Source: Owenia fusiformis
Lineage: Eukaryota > Annelida > Polychaeta > Sabellida > Oweniidae
Length of the DNA: 64,000 nt
Direction: 5' to 3'
NCBI GenBank assembly: GCA_903813345.2
Contig: CAIIXF020000001.1
Span: 41,943,366 to 42,007,365, forward strand
This document shows, in pieces, positions 21,937-33,117 of the stretch. A program made the position numbers and the translations under genes. The notes under the pieces were generated by a model. That model saw only the letters and a list, made by a program, of their open reading frames with translations, was not told where the DNA came from and searched no databases. Position 1 is the first letter of the stretch. Every line of letters begins with the position of its first letter.

Positions 21937-22430
21937 GTGGTTGGCGAGAATGGGACGCACCATCCGGGTACTTCCACAATGTCAGTGTGACCTCTATGGA
22001 GAGGTTCCTACCGGAGCCGTACATCCTTGAACCAGGTGTGAGGTGGAGGGATTCCCCAGGGGCGGCGGGCAGATGGTACTACTGGAAGCTACCCACGGAT
22101 AGGGTGACCATTTGGAGCAGATTGTTCATGTGGATAGCCTACTTTGGACACCAATTGACAATTTGGTGCGTCACTTACGCAGCACAGATGGCAAAGGCTT
22201 CACGACCAAAAGGAGAGCCAAAGTATACTGTAAAGATGGATCGGTTCAACTGGATTTCCCTTGGCCTAAACGTTGTGTTTCATATTGTTCATTTCGTCAA
22301 TACGCACACTACTTACGATGGTATAGCCCAAGATACAGTAACTGCAAGTTCCCAGGGGTCGGTGATAATGGCCATCGGACTAATATTATTTATGGAATAC
22401 AAGTGCGTGATACAGGGGTTGCCATTTTAG
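21937..22430 (+). CDS. exon of an unrecognised multi-pass membrane protein
   Basis: The acceptor ATCTATTTAG is followed by an open frame of 163 residues after two bases finishing a split codon: GGWREWDAPSGYFHNVS, then LPEPYILEPGVRW, then at least three hydrophobic segments (about IWSRLFMWIAYFGHQLTIWC, WISLGLNVVFHIVHFV and GSVIMAIGLILFM). Tyr/Trp/His-rich hydrophobic segments separated by charged loops (ASRPKGEPKYT) indicate an integral membrane protein. The frame ends CVIQGLPF-stop. A donor-like GTGCGTG near 22,407 suggests that the last eight residues may be intron read-through and that another exon once followed. Upstream exons were not found; the large element occupies the preceding 11 kb, so they probably lie beyond it or are lost. 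Codon quality and length argue for a real exon. Family not recognised. Confidence 0.65.
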
Positions 22431-22631
22431 TAAAGGGTGTAAATACGTTTCTGTGCTTGATACAGGGTATATTTAATGGAAAAGGTTAAATTATGATGTT
22501 GAATTATTGGTGTCTATCATATATTTAAGAACTGCCATCTATATATGAATATAAAGTTTAAATAACTAACGTGAACAAAAGATTAATGAGATTCTGATTG
22601 TTTTGTTCTGAGAATGCTGCTGCCATCTTTG

Positions 22632-22637
22632 AATAAA
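22632..22637 (+). terminator. possible polyadenylation signal
   Basis: AATAAA about 200 bp after the stop of the membrane-protein frame. Consistent with this being the terminal exon, but AATAAA is frequent by chance in DNA this AT-rich. Confidence 0.3.
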
Positions 22638-22704
22638 CTCTAAATTATCAATGATATAATTATAATCTATTGTGATAACGAACACCTCCCAATCTTAATG
22701 TTTT

Positions 22705-23420
22705 TAACTGCACGGTGGCATTTGGATTAGACAGGTTTTACTGTATGAGTAATAGTAATACTGAAATTAAAAAAAATCTGAAGGCCTAGTCAATCTATTT
22801 TGGGAAATATTCTCAGCTATTTGAAATGAAGATCAACTTTGTAAGAAGTCTCTATAATTATTTTTTTAATTTATACAATAACATTATACTCAACTTTAGT
22901 TCAAATTCCAATGCTCTGGCCTTGGCTAATCAAAACAGTTCAATTGTTTCATCAATTATTATATTATTATATTAATATATCATAATTATTTCACATGCAA
23001 ATACTGTACTGCCACTAATATTTGATGCTGTTATCTTTCACAATTTTGCAATTTTGAAATTTTGCGGATATCAATTTTCGCTAATTATAAATTTTTTATA
23101 ATTTTGTATCTATTTCTTTCACCATCATATCATTTCTCAAAAAAATTTCCAGCTTATTTGATTAAATGTTTTTAAAACCAAGAAATATGAATGAAACAGT
23201 ACCTTCTTACCTTTAATTATTGCTATACCATGTACTTAAAGCCTTTACATGACACCTATCAGCTATCACCTGCTTCAAAAGCATAGGTGAAACTAAACTA
23301 TTGAAATCAAGTGCTCACTTTAAATTTTTTTATATTTTCTGTTTGGGAAAATCTGTTAGTTATCAGCTGCATTTTTGTCAGTCAAGATTTCTCTTCATCA
23401 AACCAAATCAAATCCAAGGA
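22705..23420 (+). repeat. duplicated segment, copy 1
   Basis: Three blocks recur in the same order at 24,650-25,520: GGTGGCATTTGGATTAGACA; AATTCCAATGCTC with CACATGCAAATACTGTACT; and CAGTCAAGATTTCTCTTCAT. Direct orientation, offset about 1.9-2.1 kb. Non-coding. Confidence 0.6.
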
Positions 23421-23610
23421 ATGTTTAGTCAAATATCCAGTTGTTCAGGAATCGAACTCAATTCAAAGAATGATTAGTTCCATAGTGTAGACATATACAA
23501 CTTTGAACAATATTGGTATCAGCCATTATGTTACATTAAAAAAAAAACAGAATGTAAAACTGCAAAAGACTTTCATGTAAGCAGGAAATTTCTTGAAAGA
23601 ATACTAAAGG

Positions 23611-23945
23611 TTTCGCAACAGAATTTAGACGGTCATATGTTGAATTGCAGAAATTTTCTGAAAATGTAAGGTGTGTATGTTAGGCCAATGCATTATCTAA
23701 AGGAAAAGTACTCATACAGATGATAAAAAAAATTGGAGATTGAGACAGGGAAGGTGCAAAGACCCCATCAACATTTTTTTTCAAAAATGTTTTCCTGATT
23801 TTCAGTTCCTTCCATTTTTTTATAATGTTTTCACATTAATATGTTGCATTTGTAGACAAAGTTAACATACTAAAGAGAAAATATTTTCCTTTTAAGAGTT
23901 TATTTGTGTCTCCAAATGCAACATACTGATGCATAAAACATTTAT
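23611..23945. mobile_element. truncated copy of the palindromic foldback family
   Basis: Left arm TTTCGCAACAGAATTTAGAC, then GGTCATATGTTGAA and GAGACAGGGAAGGTGCAAA, as in the elements at 31,736 and 38,851. The centre retains an inverted pair around ATATGTTGCATTTG; most of the right arm is missing. Confidence 0.65.
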
Positions 23946-24419
23946 AAAAATTGAGTAGAAGGGGAAATTTTAAATTCAACGAACATATAGGCCCACTGAG
24001 CATTTATTTTGCACAGGGCCTTTATTAGAAAGAACTCAAAATAAATGCCATTGGCTTTTATTAAGACTAAGAGGGAAATTGAAAACATTTTTCCAAGGGG
24101 ACAGGCATTTATTAAGAGGGAAAATAGCTTTCCCAAGCCAGTGGGTGTTTATTTCGAGGCGTATTATCAATCGAAGAGTTGACACATGGCCTTCATATAC
24201 TCATGCAATAGTATCTATCATCTCTGATTGCACACTTCTGTTTTACCTTTCAAGCATTCGATTTGGATTTTGGAATGTCATAAAGCTATGCGGTCAAAAG
24301 TAATCTTAATACTTTTTAGTGAAAATGCATTTATATTTTTAAAATGCAGAATATTGCGAATGCAAAATCCTCGAAATCCGATCACCTCCACATCTGAATG
24401 TTTTTTTTAACTGGTCATG

Positions 24420-24550
24420 GTGTTTTAACTGGTCATGGTGGCATTTGGATTAGACAGATATTACTGTATAAGTATTAGACAGATATTACTGTATAAGTAT
24501 AATAGTATTACTGGAATTCCAAAAAATCATAACGCCTACAATGCTAGTAA
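24420..24550 (+). repeat. short tandem and dispersed repeat
   Basis: AACTGGTCATGGTG and AGACAGATATTACTGTATAA are each present twice in tandem. Related to the blocks at 22,705 and 24,650. Confidence 0.5.
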
Positions 24551-24649
24551 TATTAAGTGAAAATGCATTAATATTTTTTCAAAATCAAGAATCTTTCGGA
24601 TGCAAAAACCTCGAAATCAGACGTTTAAATCTGAATGTTTTTAATTTGT

Positions 24650-25520
24650 AGCGGTGGCATTTGGATAAGACAGGTTTTACTGTATAAGTATAATAGACAT
24701 TAATAGTATTACTGGAATTCCAAAAAATCATAAGGCCTATAGCAACAATCATGTGAACTTCAGGTCAAAATTCCAATGCTCCCTTGGCCAATCAAATCAG
24801 TTCATTGCATTTGTTTCATCAATGCTCTCAATATCATAATTATTCCACATGCAAATACTGTACTACCGGTTAATTTGCGAGTTTAAATTTCATGAATTTT
24901 GAGAAATACCAATTTTGCGGCCATTAAATTTTGCGGATATCAAAGGTTTAACTTCCATTATTCTCTGAATCCTCAAAATTAATTTATCTTATCTACAGTA
25001 ATTACACCTACCCAATATCATATACTTTGGATAAGATTTACAATCTCTAGATCTTAGTCAATGGCATGTTGCACCTCAGCCTTTAATTGGCGATATTCGC
25101 GACTATTAATTTTCGTGATTTTTACACAATCGCGAAAAGCACGAAACTAAATTGCACGCGAAAAATATCGGGAGTACAGTACATTGAAACCATACACTCT
25201 TATATTTCATAAGAATTTGCAATCAAGCCTAACAAATCTATTGGCAAAATATTAGAAGCCCAGCAAATGTACACATGCTAAAGTGATGAAACTTTAATGA
25301 ATTTTAATTTTGCCTATACTGAGATGTGTTAAACTCTATTTGGGTTAGATTTATTCGGCTACACCCTCTACTTACAGCCTTAACATGCCCCCTATCGGCT
25401 ATCACCCGCTTCAAAATCATAACAGGTTCCTTTATATCTTCCTTTATCTTCTGTTTAAGAAAAGCTGTTAGCTATCAGCTGTATTTTTGTCAATCAAGAT
25501 TTCTCTTCATCTGTGAATTA
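24650..25520 (+). repeat. duplicated segment, copy 2
   Basis: Same block order as 22,705-23,420 with moderate divergence. Its right part overlaps the palindrome starting at 25,375. Confidence 0.55.
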
Positions 25521-26149
25521 CCCAGCGAGAAACCAAAATGGCAATTTTGATGGAAAGACACAAAGTACCAGTCAAAATCTCTGAAGATTTCCGGGCAAAC
25601 AATGGCAGCTCTCCCAGTTAGGTTTTAGACTGTCTTCTCATATTTTGTCAATTTTATTCAATTTCAAGTATTGTTTAGAGTTGTGCGTTCAACATATTCG
25701 AGAAGTCAATAGCTATAATAAATCTGCAGATTTTGCTCGCATTTATGTAAGCTTTTCTCTTTTGACGGATACTTTGTGTCTTTCCTTGAAATCATGACAG
25801 GTGTAACTGATCTACTGAAATCAACTTCAAGTGCTTACTACTATCTCCCAATGTGAGCTACATCAGTGCTTTTTGTTGAGAAAATATGTAAGTTATTAGC
25901 CGCTTTTTTGCCGATCAGGATTTAAATTCTCTTTATCTGTCATGTACCTAGCAAGATTCAGAGATTTTGACTTGTACGTCATGTCTTTCCGTCAAAACTT
26001 CCATTTTTGGTTTCTTGGTAAAGAGTAGCTTCTCAATGTATAATGAGAATTTGCTGTTCGGCACAGAAGCACCTTTTAATTTTTTTCGATTTTCGCAAGG
26101 AGGACACTAACACAATTTTGAAGCGGTTGATAGGGGGCTCTAAAGGCTG
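25375..26149. mobile_element. 775-bp palindromic element
   Basis: The left end CAGCCTTAACATGCCCCCTA plus CGCTTCAAAATCAT is inverted at the right (ATTTTGAAGCGG, TAGGGGGCTCTAAAGGCTG). Inner arms match around AGAAACCAAAATGGCAATTT and CAGTCAAAATCTCTGAAG. Non-coding. A half-copy lies at 23,235-23,410. Confidence 0.65.
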
Positions 26150-28080
26150 TTCTAACATATCAGTCACAGCCTCTGAAAGAGCTAGATCTAAGGCTCTAGC
26201 TTTAGGCTAGTCTAAGTCCTATAGATCTAGTAGTCTAGGCCTAGAGTCATAGCCCAGGCATAGGCCCGTAAAAATGTAAAGAAATAAAGCTTACAGCATG
26301 TTCTATTTAAGTGAATTTGACTCATGTTATACATGTTCCGGGCCTATGCCTAGTATAGTCCCGCAGGACGAAGAAGATAGAATGTAAAAATCAAATTGAA
26401 AATCAAAATAATCGAACGAAAAAAAATTGAAAAAGTTGAAAATTCGATTTCGATTCAATTTGATTTTCTGCCATTATAAATGAAATACTGTACTTACCAA
26501 CATGTTTCTCGGATATATATGTTGTTCTTACTTTATCTTCGCCGAAGATCGATGTTTATTTATATATAACAATCGAATAATCGACATAATTCAAACTCAT
26601 CACTACGACACAAAAATATACCACTTTCGAAACCATGTAAACTGCTAAGATGACGTCATTTATATACGGGATTGCTTTGCAAACTCCACACAACAGACTG
26701 TCCCATCTTTTCTCCTGCTTTCTCCCGATACAATTCATACATTACTCGGAGATTACTGTCAAACGTTCCAAGTTTTACAATTTTAGCATGTTTATTACGA
26801 TCTAATTCCTGCCAGTATCAATGAATAAATCTATTGACCAACAGATTGGAAATATGTATTCCAGCGATACCCTCATTTTGACGAAAGAATGGTACAAATA
26901 TGTCCACTATTTATCGAGATATCGTGTAGAAAAATTGAAGAAAGACATCGCTTAAGAAATTTCTATTTCTAGACTGAACTGTTCACGCTCGCAAGTGGCA
27001 TCTCCAACTCCATATATGGGCAAAAAGGTGGAGTTAACAATAAGCAATGCAGGGATTGACACGATTGACACGAAGAAGTCTCGATGAATCTCGCTTAAAC
27101 TCCGCCCCTTCTTCGTGAAAAATCACGTGAATTCCGGCTTTTGCTGGGACATATCCGGGCATCTCGGCTTCGAACCCAATCAGAAGTTTCAATTTTGACT
27201 GGCGCCGCATACATTATCTCAAGTCTCACCCAATATTTTTATGTATACGTTAAAAACCACTGTATTTATGCCCAGAAAGTACTCATGGTTAAAGATATGA
27301 CTATCTAAAATCACTTGCCATACTGCACATTGACCTTTAAATTTTAAACCACCACAATTATTCATCTCATTTTCAATAACTTGTAAAAAGAAAAAAATCT
27401 TCCGAACATACTCGAGACGCTATTTTCTTGTGCATTATATATTCTCTTAAATTTGATGAAAAAACAGAGACAGGGGTATAATTTGAAGAATATCATCTAA
27501 AGTAATAGTTCTCCTCATCTTAAATGTGCATTAAGTTTTCAAATATATCATACGACATGAAAAGAAGTGGCCTGTCTGGCTACGGGGTGTTCCGTTTTAT
27601 CCAGGGTACATCTACCCTGTTTGCTCCATGAATACTTGGCCTTGAAAAGCAATATCATTATGTCTTTCTTTGTCATTGTATTTATTTGATAAGGTATAAT
27701 AGTTTAATACTCATGTGTGGACGTATATTATTATTATTTTTTTTTTGGGGGGGGGGGTTGGTGTTGTCCGTTTAGCCCCGGTCTTCTCTCACTAAATGTC
27801 TAACTTTATTGACTAATGTCTCAAAGGCCTGCAAAGTTTAGTTAACGATCTACAGCCTGGATCTACACCCCCTAAAACAAAGATTCAGCTAATTTGGTAC
27901 TTTAAAGAATAGTTATCAATTGCGTCGCAGAAAGAGTATCTCTTTGATGTAAAGAAAACACAGTATGAATAATAATCTTATCGGAGCATCCTGTTTTATG
28001 ATTCTACTTCAGATCCGATTAGAAGATTTATTCTAGGTGATATAGATGGATCAAGATTATTCAAATAGCATCGGTTTGAG
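26150..28080. other. intergenic, no gene seen
   Basis: Contains a CTAG-rich patch (26,180-26,280) and a T-run followed by a G-run (27,738-27,757). No exon supported. Confidence 0.5.
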
Positions 28081-28084
28081 TTAA

Positions 28085-28283
28085 GCCATGGACTCAGTGC
28101 ATTGTGGACTGATCAACCTTCCACAAAGGTGTTGTTTCAAACTTTGGACGAGATGCGTGGGCGCAACAGATCAACAATATCTTCCACCGCTTAAGGTAAC
28201 TGGGATTTTGGTTTTATAGATGATACCAGTTACCTTTCCTTAAAGCGGTGGAAGATATCGTTGAACTACGTTTCCTACGCATG
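28085..28283. mobile_element. foldback element next to a MITE-end fragment
   Basis: 28,152-28,283 is a palindrome whose inner arms are ATCTTCCACCGCTTAAGG and CTTAAAGCGGTGGAAGAT. Just left, AAGCCATGGACTCAGTGCAT followed by AAGGTGTTGTTTC matches the end of the MITE at 55,193-55,345. Confidence 0.55.
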
Positions 28284-28425
28284 GTATATGGACAGATGGT
28301 CATACTCCGAAGTTTCTATGTCATATGTCATGCAAATCTGATCTAGTTCAAATATCAAAGCATAACGTCAATTATAAAGTCAAAATCAAAAATATCGAAA
28401 TCGACATTTACCGTCCGCCATCTAA

Positions 28426-28910
28426 CACCCCAGTCACATTTGTCGCACGGCGGCCGTAAGTCGACCGCAGATCAATTAAATCAGTGGATTTCTGCGGCGA
28501 GCGTAGGAAAACTACGCTCGCCTTGCAGCCTCCGTACGGCGTATCCAGTTTTTTACAGGCCGCAGGGTCGCCGTAGAAATTGTAACTCGTAGTCATAATA
28601 TTTGTTCATTTCTGAGGTCCCCGTAGAACTGGCTCAACAAGATTGAATCATTATTTGTCAATGTTTCACGGTCACTTTTCATTTGATAGTACATTCTAGC
28701 ACTATGAATAACATTTATAAATTGTCCTGATGTAAATAAAATGAAAAAAAGTATTATTTATCATAGAAATTTAAAATTCACCTTGCGGTTGCCGTGGGAA
28801 ATGTGACTGCAAAAGTATGAGAGCGCAGAAATTCTACGGCGAGCGTAGAAAAGCTACTGGCCGCAGAAATGATAGACCGCACGGCGGCCGTGGGAAATGT
28901 GACTGGGGTG
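28426..28910. mobile_element. 485-bp MITE with TAA target duplication, PIF/Harbinger-like
   Basis: Ends CACCCCAGTCACATTT and the exact inverse, flanked on both sides by TAA (28,423-28,425 and 28,911-28,913). The subterminal GCACGGCGGCCGT is also inverted. A 3-bp TAA/TTA duplication is characteristic of PIF/Harbinger elements. No transposase frame; the open frame on the minus strand is incidental. Confidence 0.75.
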
Positions 28911-28913
28911 TAA

Positions 28914-29049
28914 TAGGGTTACGGCTGTTACCTTCGCTTGATTCTGACCAGTGGTTCCTACTTCGGATAGTATAATGGAATGCAATTATATGAAATATTT
29001 TGTTCTGAATAACTGGTTTCTGATTCCTGAGTCATTTTTCTATAGGTTT
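28914..29049. other. intergenic, no gene seen
   Basis: Short AT-rich spacer between the MITE and the dispersed repeat; nothing recognised. Confidence 0.5.
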
Positions 29050-29345
29050 GTAATCTCGCGAATTCTCTTTTTGGGCACATGGGGGGGGATGCCATGCTAA
29101 AATTCTTTAAAACTTTGGTTTATTCGTTTGACAACCAAACTTTTCATGATAAATCACATGTACAATTGGCAGGGCCATTCCATAGTATGCCACTTGAGTT
29201 TCAAACAGATTAAACCAACACTCTTTCATGAATCATGAAATTAAGTGACCATTTCAAGTTTTTAACAGCAAGTATATAACAGAAAACTATACAAGGGTGA
29301 CATCTATTTTATCAGCTTTATTCACCCATATAAAACTCTCTTATT
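29050..29345 (+). repeat. dispersed repeat R1, copy 1
   Basis: Shares GCTAAAATTCTTTAAAAC, TTTGACAACCAAAC, CAACACTCTTTCATGAATCA and GGTGACATCTATTTTATCAG with copies at 30,845 and 48,165, all in the same orientation. Appears to lack the 5' part present in the others. Non-coding; class unknown. Confidence 0.6.
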
Positions 29346-30844
29346 GGACACACCTTGCTGTGTGTGAAAATGGGTTTACCTACCGCTTCAAAGATGCAGT
29401 GCGGAAGGGGGATACTTTGGTTGATAATGTTAATATATGGCTTTAATTATTGATTGGGTTGTTTTCCTATGAGGGGGATCCTCTTTCAAATCAATTGATT
29501 AATTTAGTACGTATCCTCAATGCATTTTGTTTTTTCCACTGGCCATTCCGCTTGCATATTGCCCAATGAGGTGATATACTGTAGCAATCCTTACTGTAAT
29601 GCCTTGTCCAAATTGTTTATATTCCAGTAAAACAGCACATAAAAGAGACAAAACATTTATTTACGACACAAAGCGTGAATATAATGCGTCGAGCATTTCA
29701 ATCTTTATAGCACCCAGAACCCGTGTCTCAGCAATAAAAAGAAAGTTATGCATGACGTATAAATGACATTTGAAAATAAAGAACCGCTAAGTACCCTGTC
29801 AAAGTAAGACAACGAGCAATAAATATATTCATAAAGTGTTGAGTTTTGTTCCAACATCATTTAGAAAATTAAAGGAGTCATTGTTGTTATTCAAGGACGT
29901 GTCTGTCAGTTTAAATATTGAATGATCATGAATTGATGATGTAATAGCTGTTTGCGTCGAAGCAGCATAATAAGCATTACAATAACTTTAAGACACATCA
30001 AATAGAAACGTAAGACCGATAAAAGAATGATAACATATGAGACAATGTAAAGAAATCCCTCGTCCTAGTTAAGCAGTGTAAATAATACAGCTAGTAATGT
30101 TACGGATGTTTTTAATCAATGGAATCAAAACAGCAGAACAAATGGTAAAATTGTAATATTCTCTCGTGTTTATCAAGATAACGATGGTAAGTGACAGGTT
30201 TCTACTCTAATAGTGTGCCTTTTTAAATGAACCGGGAAATGAATGTGATAAGCAAAGGTGAGAAGATCCTAGGGTGATCTGACTTATGCGTTCATACAGT
30301 AGAACATGTGAAGTGGAACACCGCAATTTTCAATGTATTGATGAACCATTGGAAGTTGAACAATTCAAAGTGGCTCACTATTTTGAGAAAACAAACGTAG
30401 TCTAATTACACAGATATTTTCTGTATGATACATGTGTACAATCTTCCATACGGATCATCATCACCCAGTCTCGGGAGATACTTATCGCCCTTGACAGTTA
30501 AAAACGCGTTTTTCAAAGGGGAGCAGTCTCTTAGCCAATGTGATGATATATCTTATATAAATGAAACTGCATTCAAGCGATATGACAGATCCGATGTAAC
30601 AGGATTGCTAAATTTCATTTCCCTAGACCTTTGTCTGAAATTACATCATGGGTCTGATAATAACGCCTGAAATATAACATCTAGCAGACGCTTCTTATGG
30701 AAAGCGCGTAATGGACACCATGCATTCATTTAGGCTAACTGCATTTTGATGAATGCACTTATTTGCTAAAGATGATGAAACGCCGCCAAAGCAATGCATC
30801 AAAGTATACGGTATTTTTTATTAGAGGGAGATCTCAAATAGAGG
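29346..30844. other. intergenic, no gene seen
   Basis: 1.5 kb of AT-rich sequence. The open frame at 30,425-30,670 lacks any recognisable domain and is probably chance. Confidence 0.5.
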
Positions 30845-31335
30845 AGTTTCTAAATGATTTTGAAATCTCGCTAATTCTCGTTTTTTCATGAGATTTTAAG
30901 AGATTTGCACATTTTACCTCTAATGACTTGCTTTTCTTTCTTTTTTAATAGCATATTTGAATTCAGTGATATGTTTCCTACAATAATAGCTTTGACTTAC
31001 ACATTTATGTCATTTAAATCATTCTCCATGACATTTAAAAAAAACTCCATTGATGTTATGCTACAATTCTTTAAAACCATGGTTTAATCGTATGACAACC
31101 AACATTTTCATGTTTAATCACAATATGTTCATTGACAGGGTCATTTAATAGTTTGCCATTCAAATTTCAGACAGACTTAACTAACACTCTTTGATAAATC
31201 ATGAAATCAAGTGACTATTGCAAGCTTTTAGCATAGGACTCAATGGAAGGTTGGCCCAAGGTGAACAAAGGTGACATCTATTATGTCAGCTTTATTCAGC
31301 TTTATTTAGCTATTTAGAAACTATACTATTCTTAC
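30845..31335 (+). repeat. dispersed repeat R1, copy 2
   Basis: About 490 bp. Aligns with 48,165-48,645 along its length (TTTAAGAGA, CCTCTAATGACT, TTATGTCATTT, CAATTCTTTAAAACCATGG, GGTGACATCTATTATGTCAG). Confidence 0.65.
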
Positions 31336-31735
31336 CAATTTTTACCGCGGTTTGGACTTTTGGCTATTATCACTCAGCCCCCACTCCATCCACGAGACGG
31401 GTCAACTTGTTTTTTTATCAAAATGTATTTTATCTCCATGGCTTTTGCAATAAAGTGGTGAAATGTCTCTTGCAATTTCCTTTTTAATAAATAATACAAA
31501 GGTTTCAATGGGTATAATCACTATTACAGAGATTCTTTTCCTTTATCGCCAACATGATCTCGGTGATTACCTATGGCAGATATGGGAAATCCAGACAAAG
31601 AATATATCACTTACTTATTAATGAGTTTTAATTGGAATGGTATATCATACAGTTCTTAATGCTTCTTGTGACAACACAACTAATTGATGGCATTGAATAT
31701 AGTCCAGTTATTGTAATTATCCCACCGAACGAAGT

Positions 31736-32478
31736 AGAGATGGATAAATAGTGGGCCCAGAATACTGCATGGTATAATAAGAAAACTATTAATATTTATG
31801 TAAGGGAGGGGGGGGAAATATCGCAACAGATTTCGGACAGTCATATGTTGGATTTTAGCTATTAGACTGTTAGACCAATGCATTACCTCTAGGAAAAGCA
31901 CTCCTAGAGATGATAGAATAATTTCGACTTTGAGACAGGGAAGATGCAAACAACTCACCCACATGTTTCTTCTGAAATGTTTTCCTGATTTTCAACCCAT
32001 TCCACCCCTGCTTTTTAATCTTTCATGCATCAATATGTTGTGTTTTGATATACAGTCAACCCCAAAAAGGAATAAGTGATTCCTTCGTGGGTTTTAAAGA
32101 TATCCATTATGGGTGACCAAAATTAGCTGAAAGCAATGGATCGCATGAGTTTTCTCTATGGGAAAATAACAAGGGAATCACTTATTCCTTAAAAAGAAAA
32201 GCAGGGTGGAAGGGGTTAAAAACCAGACAAACATGTGGATAGGTTGTTTGCATCTTCCCTGTCTCAAAGTCGACATTATTTTATCATCTCTATAGGAGTG
32301 ATTTTCCTAGAGGTAATGCATTGGTCTAACATATGCACCTGTTTAAATCCTCAGAAAATAGCCAAAATCCAACATATGACTCTCCGAAATCTGTTGCGAT
32401 ATTTCCCCCCTCCTTTACATATTAATCGTTTTCTTAATATACCATGTAGTATTCTGGGCCCACTATTTATCCATCTCT
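31736..32478. mobile_element. 743-bp near-perfect palindrome
   Basis: The left end AGAGATGGATAAATAGTGGG and GGTATAATAAGAAAAC are inverted at the right. The family core begins GGAAATATCGCAACAGATTT. The centre has ATTCCTTCGTGGGTTTTAAAG and GGAATCACTTATTCCTT. The best preserved of four related elements (9,742; 23,611; 31,736; 38,851); no coding content. Confidence 0.75.
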
Positions 32479-33117
32479 CTATAGCAAATGGTTAACGGTG
32501 CGTCAAATATTTCAGCCCATCGGGATATTATCACAGGATTGATATCATTTAGTATTGTATGTCTACCGATTCAATTATTTATGTATTGAAACCCCATCGA
32601 CTGCATATTTAACAAACTTATGTCCAGTTAATCGTATCGCATTTTCAGTCAGTTCTAAAAACGTTTTATCTGTTTTTTCTGCCATCGAAATTAATGATCG
32701 TTATCTAAAATTGAATTCTTAATATGGTAAATTAAGTTGGCATCTGAATAAAAGTCGCCACCTCAATAATCGAATAATGTGATGGACATTATTTATGAAA
32801 CAATATATTCTCAGATTCCAATGGAATTTGAATAAACTGGTTTCGGAGAGCATGTAGCACGGTTTATAGTATCGTTCTGTTTCACCCTTCCTCTTTCATG
32901 GTAAAACGTTATTTTCTATTTCTCAAAGAATTCAGTTATTCATAGTTTCAGCTCCTTTTTCACTGATTACAAACTAATGCAAATAATAGTGGTAGCAAAA
33001 CTACTAAATGTATGCTCGAAATTCATAAGGTTCAACAACACCTTAAAGTTAGATTGGTATCGGTGTGGCTATGAACGTTTTTTAAATGTGACCTTGAGTT
33101 TTCGATTACTATTTTGT
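32479..33117. other. intergenic, no gene seen
   Basis: AT-rich, nothing recognised. Confidence 0.5.

Noticed and set aside
22112-22489. Alternative 125-codon frame overlapping the membrane-protein exon
   Set aside because: It lacks the hydrophobic pattern, runs past the likely exon end, and is a frame shadow.
26180-26290. CTAG-rich cluster as a regulatory array
   Set aside because: Irregular spacing and no repeat unit; composition alone does not support a function.
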